A stretch of DNA of 64,000 nucleotides from assembly GCF_002022275.1 (NCBI RefSeq), contig NZ_MSDF01000040.1:1-64000 (forward strand), read 5' to 3'. The notes under the pieces were generated by a model that saw nothing but the letters and a program-made list of their open reading frames with translations, did no database searches and was not told the origin of the DNA. Made by a program: the position numbers and the translations under genes. Shown in pieces: positions 45,211 through 53,798 of the stretch (position 1 is its first letter; each line of letters opens with the position of its first letter). Origin of the DNA: Pseudomonas fluorescens. Its GTDB lineage: Bacteria; Pseudomonadota; Gammaproteobacteria; Pseudomonadales; Pseudomonadaceae.

Positions 45211-46239
45211 ATGCGAATCGGATTGGTTGGCTACGGCCACGGTGGCCGCTTTTTTCACGCACCGCTGATTGCGACCCTGCCAGGCGCGACCTTTGTCGGT
45301 GTGGTGACCCGTTCAACGGAGCGCCGCCAGCAACTGGCAAGCGATCATCCCGGGCTCAAGGCCTTTGACTCCATCGGCCAGATCGTCGAGGCGGGTGTGG
45401 ATGCGCTGGTGATTTCCACCACTCTCAAAGGCCGCCCGGCCTTGGTGCTGGAAGCCATCGAACACGGCGTGGCGGTGGTCAGCGACAAACCCTTCGCCAG
45501 CAACGCGGAACAGGCCCAGGCCTTGATTACCGCGGCCGAGCGTCAGGGCGTGCTGCTCAGCGTTTATCAGAACCGGCGTTGGGACTCGGATTTCCTGACC
45601 TTGCGCAAGCTGATCGACGCGGGTGCACTGGGCGACATCACCCGTTTTGAGTCCCGCGTGGAGCGCTACAGCCCTCAAGCCGTGGGCAACCCCAGCGGCG
45701 GCGGTTGGCTGCGCGATCTGGGCAGCCATCTGGTGGACCAGGCGATGCAACTGTTCGGCCCAGTGGATCGGGTGTTCGCGCAACTCCAGTTCAGCCCGGA
45801 ACACCCGACCCTCGACCACGGCTTCTTCGTGTCCCTGACCCACGCCAACGGTGTGATTTCGCACCTGTGGGGCAGTGCGCTGCAAAACAGCCAGGCCCCG
45901 CGTTTTCGGGTCAGTGGCACGCTGGGCTGTTACACCGTCGACGGCCTGGATGGCCAGGAAGAACTGTTGCTGGCGGGTAAATCACCGAAAACCGAAGGCG
46001 AGCACTGGGGCGCCGAGGAGCACCGGCGCTGGGGCTGGTTTGAGCAGGGCGAGGAGCGCGAGCGGGTGCCGTCGGAAAAAGGCTGCTGGACGCAGTTCTA
46101 TCGCCAGTTGCACAGTGCGGTGCAAGGGCAGGGGCCGTTGCCGGTGGACGCCTGTGACGCGCTGGAAACTACCCGTATATTGGACGCCGCGCGCCTCAGT
46201 CACGAGCGTCAGCAAGTGGTCGAAACAAAGCAGCTGTAG
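45211..46239 (+). CDS. Gfo/Idh/MocA oxidoreductase, scyllo-inositol dehydrogenase-like
   Basis: 342 residues. Rossmann motif GLVGYGHGGRFFHAPL, catalytic-type Lys in AVVSDKPFASN, then SVYQNRRWDSDFLTLRKLI and the GGWLRDLGSHLVDQAMQLFG block that separates this branch from IolG. It most resembles IolW-type NADP-dependent scyllo-inositol dehydrogenases. Together with iolG it would let the cell use more than one inositol isomer. Last catabolic gene before the transporter promoter. Confidence 0.82.
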   Translation: MRIGLVGYGHGGRFFHAPLIATLPGATFVGVVTRSTERRQQLASDHPGLKAFDSIGQIVEAGVDALVISTTLKGRPALVLEAIEHGVAVVSDKPFASNAEQAQALITAAERQGVLLSVYQNRRWDSDFLTLRKLIDAGALGDITRFESRVERYSPQAVGNPSGGGWLRDLGSHLVDQAMQLFGPVDRVFAQLQFSPEHPTLDHGFFVSLTHANGVISHLWGSALQNSQAPRFRVSGTLGCYTVDGLDGQEELLLAGKSPKTEGEHWGAEEHRRWGWFEQGEERERVPSEKGCWTQFYRQLHSAVQGQGPLPVDACDALETTRILDAARLSHERQQVVETKQL

Positions 46240-46277
46240 GGGTTTTCCAGAAAAATAGAACAAAATTCCAAATAGTG

Positions 46278-46306
46278 TTGATATGGAATTAATTTTCCAA
46301 TAAAGT
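46278..46306 (+). promoter_or_regulatory. Promoter with operator filling the -35/-10 spacer
   Basis: -35 TTGATA (46278-46283), 17-bp spacer, -10 TAAAGT (46301-46306). The spacer is the palindrome TGGAATTAATTTTCCA (46284-46299) plus one base, the same TGGAA-N6-TTCCA layout as at 36158. A further TTCCA with an imperfect partner (TAGAA-N5-TTCCA, 46256-46270) lies just upstream. It should drive the inositol transporter genes under IolR. Confidence 0.65.
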
Positions 46307-46390
46307 CTTTTCCAGGTTGCAGAAAGTACGCTCGGACTCGATTTCGGCGACTCAACAAAAACAAGATCAAAAACAACCAGGTACCGTCAG

Positions 46391-46576
46391 ATGAAAATCT
46401 TTAACGCTGTACTGCGAGTTTTACGCCCTGCCAACACGCCACGCGGTCTGCCCCGCGCCCGGCCGTTTTATTTCTCCTTCCTTAATGTGCTGTTCGTCGA
46501 AAACAAAGGCGCGCTGGTCTGCTGCATTCCAGGTGCACCGATTGTTCGACTGCCGTCTTCGCAAGCCCCGCTCTGA
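46391..46576 (+). CDS. Possible small leader ORF, 61 residues
   Basis: Basic protein starting MKIFNAVLRVLRPANTPRG, with a VCC pair late on. It lies in the leader between the transporter promoter and the binding-protein gene. Third-position GC is visibly lower than in neighbouring genes and no family is recognised. CAGGTACC before the ATG could serve as a ribosome site. It may be a real leader peptide or chance; the rest of the 46240-46625 gap holds only the promoter. Confidence 0.3.
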   Translation: MKIFNAVLRVLRPANTPRGLPRARPFYFSFLNVLFVENKGALVCCIPGAPIVRLPSSQAPL

Positions 46577-46625
46577 TAAACGCTACGTCCAATAAAACAA
46601 ACAAGAATGTGGAGACAGACCGTTC

Positions 46626-47555
46626 ATGAAGACCCCGATCCGTTTTACCGCGCTGGCCCTGTCAATGATGCTGGCCAGTGGTTTTGCCTCTGCCGCCGAC
46701 CTCAAGGTAGGCGTGAGCATGTCCGCCTTTGATGACACCTTCCTGACTTACTTGCGCGAAGACATGGACAAGCAAGCCAAGTCCTATCCCAAGGGTGACG
46801 GCGTGCAACTGCAGTTCGAAGACGCCCGCGCCGATGTGGTCAAGCAACTGAGCCAGGTTGAAAACTTCATCAGCCAGAAGGTCGACGCGATCATCGTCAA
46901 CCCGGTGGATACCGCCTCGACCAAGAACATCATCAGTGCGGCGACCAAGGCGGGCATCCCGCTGGTGTTCGTCAACCGCCGTCCGGATCAGAAAGACTTG
47001 CCCAAGGATGTGGTCGCCGTGACCTCTGACGACACCGAGGCCGGCCGCCTGCAAATGCAGTACATCGCCGAAAAACTCGGTGGCAAGGGCAATATCGTGA
47101 TTCTGCTGGGCGACCTGGCGAACAACTCCACCACCAACCGCACCAAGGGCGTGAAGGAAGTGCTGGCCAAGTACCCGGGCATCAAGATCGAGCAGGAACA
47201 GACCGGGATCTGGCTGCGTGACAAGGGCATGACCCTGGTTAACGACTGGCTGACTCAAGGCCGCGATTTCAATGCAGTACTCGCCAACAACGATGAAATG
47301 GCGATCGGTGCATCCATGGCCCTCAAATCGGCGGGCAAGAAAGGCGTACTGATTGCGGGTGTTGACGGCACGCCGGACGGTTTGAACGCGATCACCAAGG
47401 GCGACATGGCGGCATCGGCGTTCCAGGACGCCAACGGCCAGGCCGTCGGTTCGGTGGAAGCGGCACGCAAGATGGCCAAGAAAGAGCCGGTGGAGCAGAA
47501 CCAGGTGATCCCGTTCCAGCTGATCACCCCGGACAACGTCGCAAAGTTCAAGTAG
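46626..47555 (+). CDS. Inositol/sugar ABC transporter binding protein
   Basis: 309 residues, peripla_BP_4 type. Signal peptide of 23 residues (cleavage after FASA). The mature part starts DLKVGVSMSAFDDTFLTYLR; the ligand-contact DARAD, VNRRPDQ and IAGVDGTPDGLNA follow. It resembles IbpA/RbsB proteins. Context within the iol cluster indicates myo-inositol as ligand. First gene of a three-gene importer. Confidence 0.88.
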   Translation: MKTPIRFTALALSMMLASGFASAADLKVGVSMSAFDDTFLTYLREDMDKQAKSYPKGDGVQLQFEDARADVVKQLSQVENFISQKVDAIIVNPVDTASTKNIISAATKAGIPLVFVNRRPDQKDLPKDVVAVTSDDTEAGRLQMQYIAEKLGGKGNIVILLGDLANNSTTNRTKGVKEVLAKYPGIKIEQEQTGIWLRDKGMTLVNDWLTQGRDFNAVLANNDEMAIGASMALKSAGKKGVLIAGVDGTPDGLNAITKGDMAASAFQDANGQAVGSVEAARKMAKKEPVEQNQVIPFQLITPDNVAKFK

Positions 47556-47620
47556 CCCTGACATAACAACAATAAGCCGGCAGGGCGGCCTCGGCCGCCC
47601 TGCAGATGGAGTACCTTTCT

Positions 47621-49174
47621 ATGCTCGCTCAAGCGACTGTCTCGCAGCCTTCGGGTACCCAGCCCCCGCTGTTGGAAGAACCCTACCTGCTGGAAATCGT
47701 CAACATCAGCAAAGGCTTTCCCGGCGTCGTGGCCCTGGCCGATGTGCAACTGCGTGTGCGCCCCGGCTCGGTGCTGGCGCTGATGGGCGAGAACGGTGCA
47801 GGCAAGTCGACCTTGATGAAAATCATCGCCGGCATCTATCAGCCCGACGCCGGTGAAATCCGCCTGCGCGGCAAGCCGATCGTGTTTGAAACACCGCTGG
47901 CGGCACAAAAAGCCGGGATCGCGATGATCCATCAGGAACTCAACCTGATGCCACACATGAGCATCGCCGAGAACATCTGGATCGGCCGTGAGCAGCTCAA
48001 CAGCCTGCACATGGTCAACCACCGTGAAATGCACCGTTGCACCGCCGAGTTGCTGGCGCGCTTGCGCATCAACCTGGACCCTGAAGAACACGTGGGCAAC
48101 CTGAGCATCGCCGAGCGGCAGATGGTCGAGATTGCCAAGGCCGTGTCCTACGACTCCGACATCCTGATCATGGATGAACCGACGTCGGCCATTACCGATA
48201 AAGAAGTGGCCCACCTGTTTTCGATCATTGCCGACCTGAAATCCCAGGGCAAAGGCATCGTCTATATCACCCACAAAATGAACGAAGTGTTTGCCATCGC
48301 CGATGAAGTGGCGGTGTTCCGTGACGGCCACTACATCGGCCTGCAGCGCGCCGACAGCATGAACAGCGACAGCCTGATCTCGATGATGGTCGGCCGCGAG
48401 CTGAGTCAGTTGTTCCCGGTGCGCGAGACGCCGATCGGCGAGCTGTTGCTGACGGTGCGTGACCTGCGCCTGGACGGCGTGTTCAAGGACGTGTCGTTTG
48501 ACCTGCACGCCGGTGAAATCCTCGGCATTGCCGGGTTGATGGGCTCGGGCCGCACTAACGTGGCGGAAACCATTTTCGGCATTACCCCAAGCAGCGGCGG
48601 GCAAATCACCCTGGACGGCAAGCCGGTGCGCATCACCGACCCGCACATGGCCATCGAGAAAGGCTTCGCGCTGTTGACCGAGGACCGCAAGCTCAGCGGC
48701 CTGTTTCCATGCCTGTCGGTGCTGGAAAACATGGAAATGGCGGTGCTGCCGCACTATTCGGGCAATGGTTTTATCCAGCAGAAGGCCTTGCGCGCCTTGT
48801 GTGAAGACATGTGCAAGAAGCTGCGGGTGAAAACCCCGTCGCTTGAGCAATGCATCGACACGCTGTCGGGCGGTAACCAGCAAAAAGCCTTGCTGGCGCG
48901 CTGGCTGATGACCAACCCACGGTTGCTGATTCTCGATGAACCTACCCGTGGCATCGACGTCGGCGCCAAGGCCGAGATTTACCGTCTGATCTCCTTCCTC
49001 GCCAGTGAAGGCATGGCCGTGATCATGATTTCTTCCGAGCTGCCCGAGGTACTGGGCATGAGCGACCGGGTGATGGTGATGCACGAAGGCGACCTGATGG
49101 GCACCCTGGACCGCAGCGAGGCGACCCAGGAAAAAGTCATGCAGCTGGCTTCCGGTATGACCGCAGTCCACTGA
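47621..49174 (+). CDS. Sugar ABC transporter double ATPase (IatA-like)
   Basis: 517 residues with two fused ABC cassettes. Cassette 1 has Walker A GENGAGKST, signature LSIAERQM and Walker B ILIMDEPTSAI. Cassette 2 has a degenerate P-loop (GLMGSGRTNVAE), signature LSGGNQQKALLARWL and LLILDEPTRGIDVG, the usual asymmetry in RbsA/MglA-type importers. ATG 47621 follows GGAG by 9 nt; the ATG at 47606 lacks a site and would overlap it. Confidence 0.9.
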   Translation: MLAQATVSQPSGTQPPLLEEPYLLEIVNISKGFPGVVALADVQLRVRPGSVLALMGENGAGKSTLMKIIAGIYQPDAGEIRLRGKPIVFETPLAAQKAGIAMIHQELNLMPHMSIAENIWIGREQLNSLHMVNHREMHRCTAELLARLRINLDPEEHVGNLSIAERQMVEIAKAVSYDSDILIMDEPTSAITDKEVAHLFSIIADLKSQGKGIVYITHKMNEVFAIADEVAVFRDGHYIGLQRADSMNSDSLISMMVGRELSQLFPVRETPIGELLLTVRDLRLDGVFKDVSFDLHAGEILGIAGLMGSGRTNVAETIFGITPSSGGQITLDGKPVRITDPHMAIEKGFALLTEDRKLSGLFPCLSVLENMEMAVLPHYSGNGFIQQKALRALCEDMCKKLRVKTPSLEQCIDTLSGGNQQKALLARWLMTNPRLLILDEPTRGIDVGAKAEIYRLISFLASEGMAVIMISSELPEVLGMSDRVMVMHEGDLMGTLDRSEATQEKVMQLASGMTAVH

Positions 49175-49199
49175 CTCCAGAATAAGAAGGTGATTGGCT

Positions 49200-50222
49200 A
49201 TGAACGCAATAACAGACAACAAGCCTGCCACGGCACCGGTCAAGCACCGGCGTCGCTTGCCGACCGAGCTGAGCATCTTTCTGGTGCTGATCGGCATCGG
49301 CCTGGTGTTTGAACTGTTCGGCTGGATCGTGCGTGACCAGAGTTTCCTGCTGAACTCCCAGCGTTTGGTGCTGATGATTCTGCAAGTGTCGATCATTGGC
49401 CTGCTGGCGATTGGCGTGACCCAGGTGATCATCACCACGGGGATCGACTTGTCTTCCGGCTCGGTGCTGGCGCTGTCGGCGATGATCGCCGCCAGTTTGG
49501 CGCAAACCTCGGACTTTTCCCGCGCAGTGTTCCCGAGCCTGACCGACTTGCCGGTGTGGATCCCGGTGGCCATGGGGCTTGGGGTGGGACTGCTGGCGGG
49601 GGCAATCAACGGAAGTATCATTGCGGTCACCGGCATTCCGCCGTTTATCGCGACCCTGGGCATGATGGTCTCGGCCCGTGGCCTGGCGCGGTACTACACC
49701 GAAGGCCAGCCGGTGAGCATGCTGTCGGACTCGTACACGGCGATCGGCCATGGCGCGATGCCGGTGATCATCTTCCTGGTGGTGGCGGTGATCTTCCATA
49801 TCGCCCTGCGTTACACCAAATACGGCAAGTACACCTACGCCATCGGCGGCAACATGCAGGCGGCGCGCACCTCGGGGATTAACGTCAAGCGCCACCTGAT
49901 CATTGTCTACAGCATTGCAGGCCTGTTGGCAGGACTGGCCGGTGTGGTGGCCTCGGCACGTGCCGCGACCGGCCAGGCCGGCATGGGCATGTCGTATGAG
50001 CTGGATGCGATTGCTGCCGCAGTGATCGGCGGCACCAGCCTGGCGGGCGGGGTAGGGCGCATTACCGGCACGGTGATCGGCGCGCTGATCCTCGGCGTGA
50101 TGGCCAGCGGGTTTACCTTTGTCGGGGTGGATGCCTACATCCAGGACATTATCAAAGGCTTGATCATTGTGATTGCCGTGGTGATCGACCAGTACCGCAA
50201 CAAGCGCAAGCTCAAACGCTGA
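49200..50222 (+). CDS. Sugar ABC transporter permease (IatP-like)
   Basis: 340 residues, BPD_transp_2 type with about eight to ten helices. Characteristic segments are VTQVIITTGIDLSSGSVLAL, ITGIPPFIATLGMMVSARGL and YTYAIGGNMQAARTSGINV. The late AVIGGTSLAGGVGRITGTVI is the conserved loop contacting the ATPase. Start is ATG 49200; a TTG codon two codons upstream is less likely. It ends the inositol transport unit and a REP element follows. Confidence 0.9.
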   Translation: MNAITDNKPATAPVKHRRRLPTELSIFLVLIGIGLVFELFGWIVRDQSFLLNSQRLVLMILQVSIIGLLAIGVTQVIITTGIDLSSGSVLALSAMIAASLAQTSDFSRAVFPSLTDLPVWIPVAMGLGVGLLAGAINGSIIAVTGIPPFIATLGMMVSARGLARYYTEGQPVSMLSDSYTAIGHGAMPVIIFLVVAVIFHIALRYTKYGKYTYAIGGNMQAARTSGINVKRHLIIVYSIAGLLAGLAGVVASARAATGQAGMGMSYELDAIAAAVIGGTSLAGGVGRITGTVIGALILGVMASGFTFVGVDAYIQDIIKGLIIVIAVVIDQYRNKRKLKR

Positions 50223-50251
50223 GATTGTCTTGCGACAGACACCAATCAACT

Positions 50252-50337
50252 GTGGGAGCTGGCTTGCCTGCGATTGCATCAACTCGGTAGCCCTGACGGA
50301 CCGAGTCGCCTGCATCGCGGGCAAGCCCGGCTCCCAC
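50252..50337. repeat. REP/REPIN-type inverted repeat, mixed arms
   Basis: The left arm is the CTGGCTTGCCTGC type, the right arm the GCGGGCAAGCCCGGCTCCCAC type, so the two halves come from different subfamilies. It lies downstream of the permease gene. Confidence 0.88.
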
Positions 50338-50642
50338 ACTTGATCTTTATCAGGCCGTTCTAACCGTTTGTCTTCTATATAGCTCCACAACACTGAATTT
50401 CTTGCTATAAACGCACTCCGATGACCATTCGCCGAGCCCGTCCTGGTGCTTTTGGGGGTTATCTCGGAAAAATTGCCTGTCTTTTCAGTTGCTGCGCCCT
50501 CAAGTCGGCCTTAGACTGCCGCCCCTCGTAAATTGAGTGCCGGGTGGCGCTTGGAATGGATGGCGCCTTTCCGAGACCTGCAAAGGTCGGCCGGAACGCT
50601 CCCTTATTCGCCTTAATGCACGTATTTTTTATAGAGAAATCA
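50338..50642. other. Leader region of the DksA-like gene (305 bp)
   Basis: No convincing coding frame. A GACCT-GCAA-AGGTC hairpin at 50575-50588 and a run GTATTTTTTATAGAGAAATC just before the ATG are the only features. No Zur-type or other operator was recognised. The long leader suggests the promoter lies well upstream. Confidence 0.5.
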
Positions 50643-51047
50643 ATGACAAAGGAAAAGTTGCTGGCCATGCCGGCGGATGACTACATGAATGCCGAACAGC
50701 ACGCTTTTTTCGAGCAGCTGCTGCAAGACATGAAAGTGGAACACCACGAGCGCATTGAGCAGAACCGCATCGCCATTGAAAGCCTGGACACCCCGGCCGA
50801 CCCGGCTGACGCTGCTTCCGTTGAAGAAGAGCGCACCTGGCTGGTGAATGCCATCGACCGCGACCAGCGCATGCTGCCGCAACTTGAGCGTGCTCTGGAA
50901 CGTATCAAGGAAGATTCCTTTGGCTGGTGTGATGACAGCGGCGAGGCCATCGGCCTCAAGCGCCTGCTGATCAGCCCGACCACCAAATACTGCATCGAAG
51001 CGCAAGAGCGCCACGAGCAAATCGACAAGCACCAGCGCCAGGCCTGA
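50643..51047 (+). CDS. DksA-family protein with degenerate zinc finger
   Basis: 134 residues, as in DksA2-type paralogues. The coiled-coil region carries the DxxDxA tip (PADPADAASVEEE). The C-terminal finger keeps only one Cys of each pair (GWCDDSGEAIGLKRLLISPT, then KYCIEAQERHE), so zinc is probably not bound. DksA-like proteins enter the RNA polymerase secondary channel with ppGpp. ATG 50643 is chosen because the family N-terminus starts there. Confidence 0.87.
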   Translation: MTKEKLLAMPADDYMNAEQHAFFEQLLQDMKVEHHERIEQNRIAIESLDTPADPADAASVEEERTWLVNAIDRDQRMLPQLERALERIKEDSFGWCDDSGEAIGLKRLLISPTTKYCIEAQERHEQIDKHQRQA

Positions 51048-51059
51048 TGCCTTGAGTGT

Positions 51060-51081
51060 GGGCGCCGCAGCGGCGGCGCCC
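51060..51081 (+). terminator. GC-rich hairpin after dksA-like gene
   Basis: GGGCGCCGC, loop AGCG, GCGGCGCCC: a 9-bp stem 12 nt after the stop. No T tract follows, so it is a weak intrinsic terminator or an RNA-stabilising stem. Confidence 0.45.
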
Positions 51082-51206
51082 GGAAATACCGGTTACACCC
51101 ACGTCTATTGATCTGCTGCAAGCCACCCCACCAAAGGCCCATGGATAATGGCCCGATAGTGGCGTCTAATGCAGAAACAATAACGACAAGCAGTGGGGTA
51201 ACAACG

Positions 51207-52823
51207 ATGGCTGGAGACGGATCTCTGATGGGCGCAGCAGTGCCACCGCAAACGGTGGCGCGTGCGCTGCCCGGCTGGCTGACGCCGCTCTTGCAGAGCA
51301 TCGCCCTGATGCTGGTACTGCCGGGCCTGGCGTTTGCCGGCTTGCCGCTCTACGTTTGCCTGCCAATCACCTTGCTGGTGATCTGGCTGCCATCCCTGAA
51401 AGCGCGAACGCCACGCAGTGTGCCCTCCCAGGCCGCCGATCCGATGGGCGAATTGACCCGCGACCTTTCCTATACCACCAGTCATAACGCACTGTCCGCT
51501 GCCGGCGTGGCCTATTCGGTCAAGCAACTGGCCGCACGCCTGCAGTCGCAATTGAGCGCGGCCAAGCAGATCGTCAGCAGCGCCGAGGTGATGATCGGCA
51601 CCGAGCAAGTCACTTCTCAACTCAGCCGCCAGGCCTTGGGCTCGGCCAGCCAGGCCCATCAGCGCAGCACCGAAGGGCGTGAAGTGCTGGTTCAGTCGAT
51701 TACGCGTATGCATCAGCTCAGCCAGCGCGCGAACGCCAGCCGCGAGCTGATCGAGGCGTTGAGCCAGCGCAGTGAGGAGATCCAGCGTGTCACCCTGGTG
51801 ATTCAGTCGATTGCCAGCCAGACCAACCTACTGGCGTTGAACGCCGCCATTGAAGCGGCGCGCGCCGGTGAGCACGGGCGCGGGTTTGCGGTGGTTGCCG
51901 ATGAAGTCCGCGGCCTGGCCGGGCGTACGGCCACGGCCACGGATGAAGTCGGGGTGATGGTTGCCGATATCCAGCAGCGCACCGCCCAGGTGGTGGAACA
52001 GATTCGTCATCTGTCGACAGACCTTCATGTCGGCGTCGAGCAGGTTGAGCAGGCTGGCGAACACCTGGAGAGCATCGCCAGCCTGGCGGCGGATGTGGAG
52101 GGCCAGGTCAATGCAATTGCCCAAGGCACCGACACCAACCGTGCGCAGCTCGACAGCCTGTTTCATGCAGTGGAGCAGATGCGCAGCGATTTGTCGGTGA
52201 GCGACCAGCAGACGCGCCAACTGGCGGAGGTGGCCGTGCAAATGGAAGGGCAGGCGGAAACCATCAGTGAGCGCCTGGCGGAAGTCGGGCTGGATGACTA
52301 TCACCAGCGCATCTACGACCTGGCCCGCGAAGGCGCCAAACGCATTGCCGAACAGTTTGAGGCGGATGTATTGCAAAGCCGTATCAGCGCGGTCGACCTG
52401 TTTGACCGCAGCTACACGCCCATTCCAAATACGAGCCCGAGCAAATACCACACGCGTTTCGATGGCTACACCGATCAGGTGTTGCCGGCGATCCAGGAAG
52501 CGCTGCTGCCGCGCCATGAAGGGTTGGTGTTTGCCATTGCCTGCACACCTCAAGGGTATGTTCCGACTCATAACAAAGCGTTTTCACACGCCCTGACCGG
52601 GGACGCTCAGGTCGACGCCGTGCAAAACCGCACCAAGCGCAAGTTCGAAGACCGCACAGGTATTCGCTGCGGCAGCCATCAGCAAGCGGTGCTGTTGCAG
52701 ACCTACACCCGCGATACGGGCGAACTTATGCACGATTTGTCAGTGCCGATCATGGTCAACGGCCGCCATTGGGGCGGGTTGCGCCTGGGCTATAAACCGG
52801 AAAGTGCGAAGGCAGGGCGTTAG
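51207..52823 (+). CDS. Methyl-accepting chemotaxis protein with C-terminal soluble domain
   Basis: 538 residues from ATG 51207; in-frame ATGs at 51141 and 51108 are possible. Two adjacent helices at about 20-62 with no room for a periplasmic sensor. The signalling tip is complete (IASQTNLLALNAAIEAARAG, GRGFAVVADEVRGLAGRT). After it come about 150 residues from DDYHQRIYDLAREGAKRI to the end, including FEDRTGIRCGSHQQAVLLQT and LMHDLSVPIMVNGRHWGGLR, a Cache-like fold on the cytoplasmic side. An internal signal is implied. An isolated gene; che genes are not adjacent. Confidence 0.88.
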   Translation: MAGDGSLMGAAVPPQTVARALPGWLTPLLQSIALMLVLPGLAFAGLPLYVCLPITLLVIWLPSLKARTPRSVPSQAADPMGELTRDLSYTTSHNALSAAGVAYSVKQLAARLQSQLSAAKQIVSSAEVMIGTEQVTSQLSRQALGSASQAHQRSTEGREVLVQSITRMHQLSQRANASRELIEALSQRSEEIQRVTLVIQSIASQTNLLALNAAIEAARAGEHGRGFAVVADEVRGLAGRTATATDEVGVMVADIQQRTAQVVEQIRHLSTDLHVGVEQVEQAGEHLESIASLAADVEGQVNAIAQGTDTNRAQLDSLFHAVEQMRSDLSVSDQQTRQLAEVAVQMEGQAETISERLAEVGLDDYHQRIYDLAREGAKRIAEQFEADVLQSRISAVDLFDRSYTPIPNTSPSKYHTRFDGYTDQVLPAIQEALLPRHEGLVFAIACTPQGYVPTHNKAFSHALTGDAQVDAVQNRTKRKFEDRTGIRCGSHQQAVLLQTYTRDTGELMHDLSVPIMVNGRHWGGLRLGYKPESAKAGR

Positions 52824-52938
52824 GGATTGTTGCTGTTTATGCAATGGAGCTATTCCGCAGATAGCTTTTTCCAACTGGAAGAAAATCGTAGCATGGTCAA
52901 CATTGTTAGCAAGCTAACTAATGCTGTGGAGAAGGACC

Positions 52939-53142
52939 ATGCAAAACAAAGTCGATGTCGCCGTGATGATCGGCAGCGGCGTGCCTGAAACCCTGCGTGC
53001 GCTGGGTCAAAAAGCCTGTTGGGTGGTGCTGCTCAATGGTGAGCAGCGCGGCACGGCATTCGCCAGTCGCGATGAAGCGGAAGAATGCAGGGCTGCCTGG
53101 CAATCACTGATGCAGCTTGAACAGTCAGACAGCCTGCATTGA
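52939..53142 (+). CDS. Small conserved hypothetical protein (67 residues)
   Basis: Starts MQNKVDVAVMIGSGVPETLR and includes WVVLLNGEQRGTAFASRDEA. ATG 52939 has GGAGAAGG 4-11 nt upstream, a strong site. An alpha/beta pattern with no known domain. It converges with the DUF2789 gene. Confidence 0.65.
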   Translation: MQNKVDVAVMIGSGVPETLRALGQKACWVVLLNGEQRGTAFASRDEAEECRAAWQSLMQLEQSDSLH

Positions 53143-53148
53143 AGTGCG

Positions 53149-53385
53149 TCAGTGTGATTGATGCAGACGCTGATTCAGTTCGTCTACCGGGATCGCCCAA
53201 TCGGCGTCATCGCGCAATTCTTCCTTTAGAAACTGTGCCTGTTGTGGCGTCCAGAACGGTGCGTCGATCAACTTGACGGCTTCAGGCAGCGGGTGCGCAA
53301 CGATGAAGGCGTCGATGGCCTCGGGGGTAGAGTCCAGGCCCAGCTGTTCAAACAGGGTTTCAAGGGTGGGGATAGGCGCGTCCAT
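53149..53385 (-). CDS. DUF2789 family protein
   Basis: 78 residues, all helical by eye. The family features TLETLFEQLGLDSTPEAIDA, FWTPQQAQFLKEEL and DADWAIPVDELNQRLH are present. Function unknown. GGAGAATG lies just before the ATG. Confidence 0.82.
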   Translation of the reverse strand: MDAPIPTLETLFEQLGLDSTPEAIDAFIVAHPLPEAVKLIDAPFWTPQQAQFLKEELRDDADWAIPVDELNQRLHQSH

Positions 53386-53458
53386 AGATCATTCTCCATG
53401 CAAAGTGATGGTCGTTGTGCATGTGAGGGTTGGCGCGCGGCAGAGTTCTATCGGATTG

Positions 53459-53689
53459 TCAGGAATTGAGTGCACCTGAATCCACGGCGGATTTCAGAGC
53501 CTTTGCCGCGTCGTTTGCGGCAATGGCGGCAGCGTCGACCGTCTTGAACCAGCGATCTTTTTCGACCTGGTGCGTAGTCACCTTGGTCAGCGGTGGTTTG
53601 GCCCGCATGATGATGACCGCTTGAAACTCACCGTCTACTTCCCTGGCATCGCCATGGATGAAAAATTCGCCAATATCAAATTCCGTCAC
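53459..53689 (-). CDS. Small hypothetical protein (76 residues)
   Basis: Reads VTEFDIGEFFIHGDAREVDG at the start, then FQAVIIMRAKPPLTKVTTHQ and an Ala-rich C-terminal helix. The frame extends upstream to an ATG at 53824, but that part (Pro/Cys-rich, overlapping the next gene) does not look protein-like, so GTG 53689 with GAAGG about 8 nt before it is preferred. No known domain. Confidence 0.55.
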   Translation of the reverse strand: MTEFDIGEFFIHGDAREVDGEFQAVIIMRAKPPLTKVTTHQVEKDRWFKTVDAAAIAANDAAKALKSAVDSGALNS

Positions 53690-53798
53690 GTATAGCCTTC
53701 CCTTCAAGGTAACTGCACTGATGAAACCAGACCCCAAGGGGCAAATTCCAATGGACGGGTCAGTATGGCAGTTGTTGGGCGACGGCGGCGCGGTAAAG

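Noticed and set aside
47255..49663. Long open frame antisense to the ABC ATPase and permease genes
   Set aside because: Composition is typical of a shadow frame; it spans two well-supported genes on the other strand.
50338..50642. Zur box upstream of the DksA-like gene
   Set aside because: No GTTATANTATAAC-type palindrome seen, so zinc control is not claimed.
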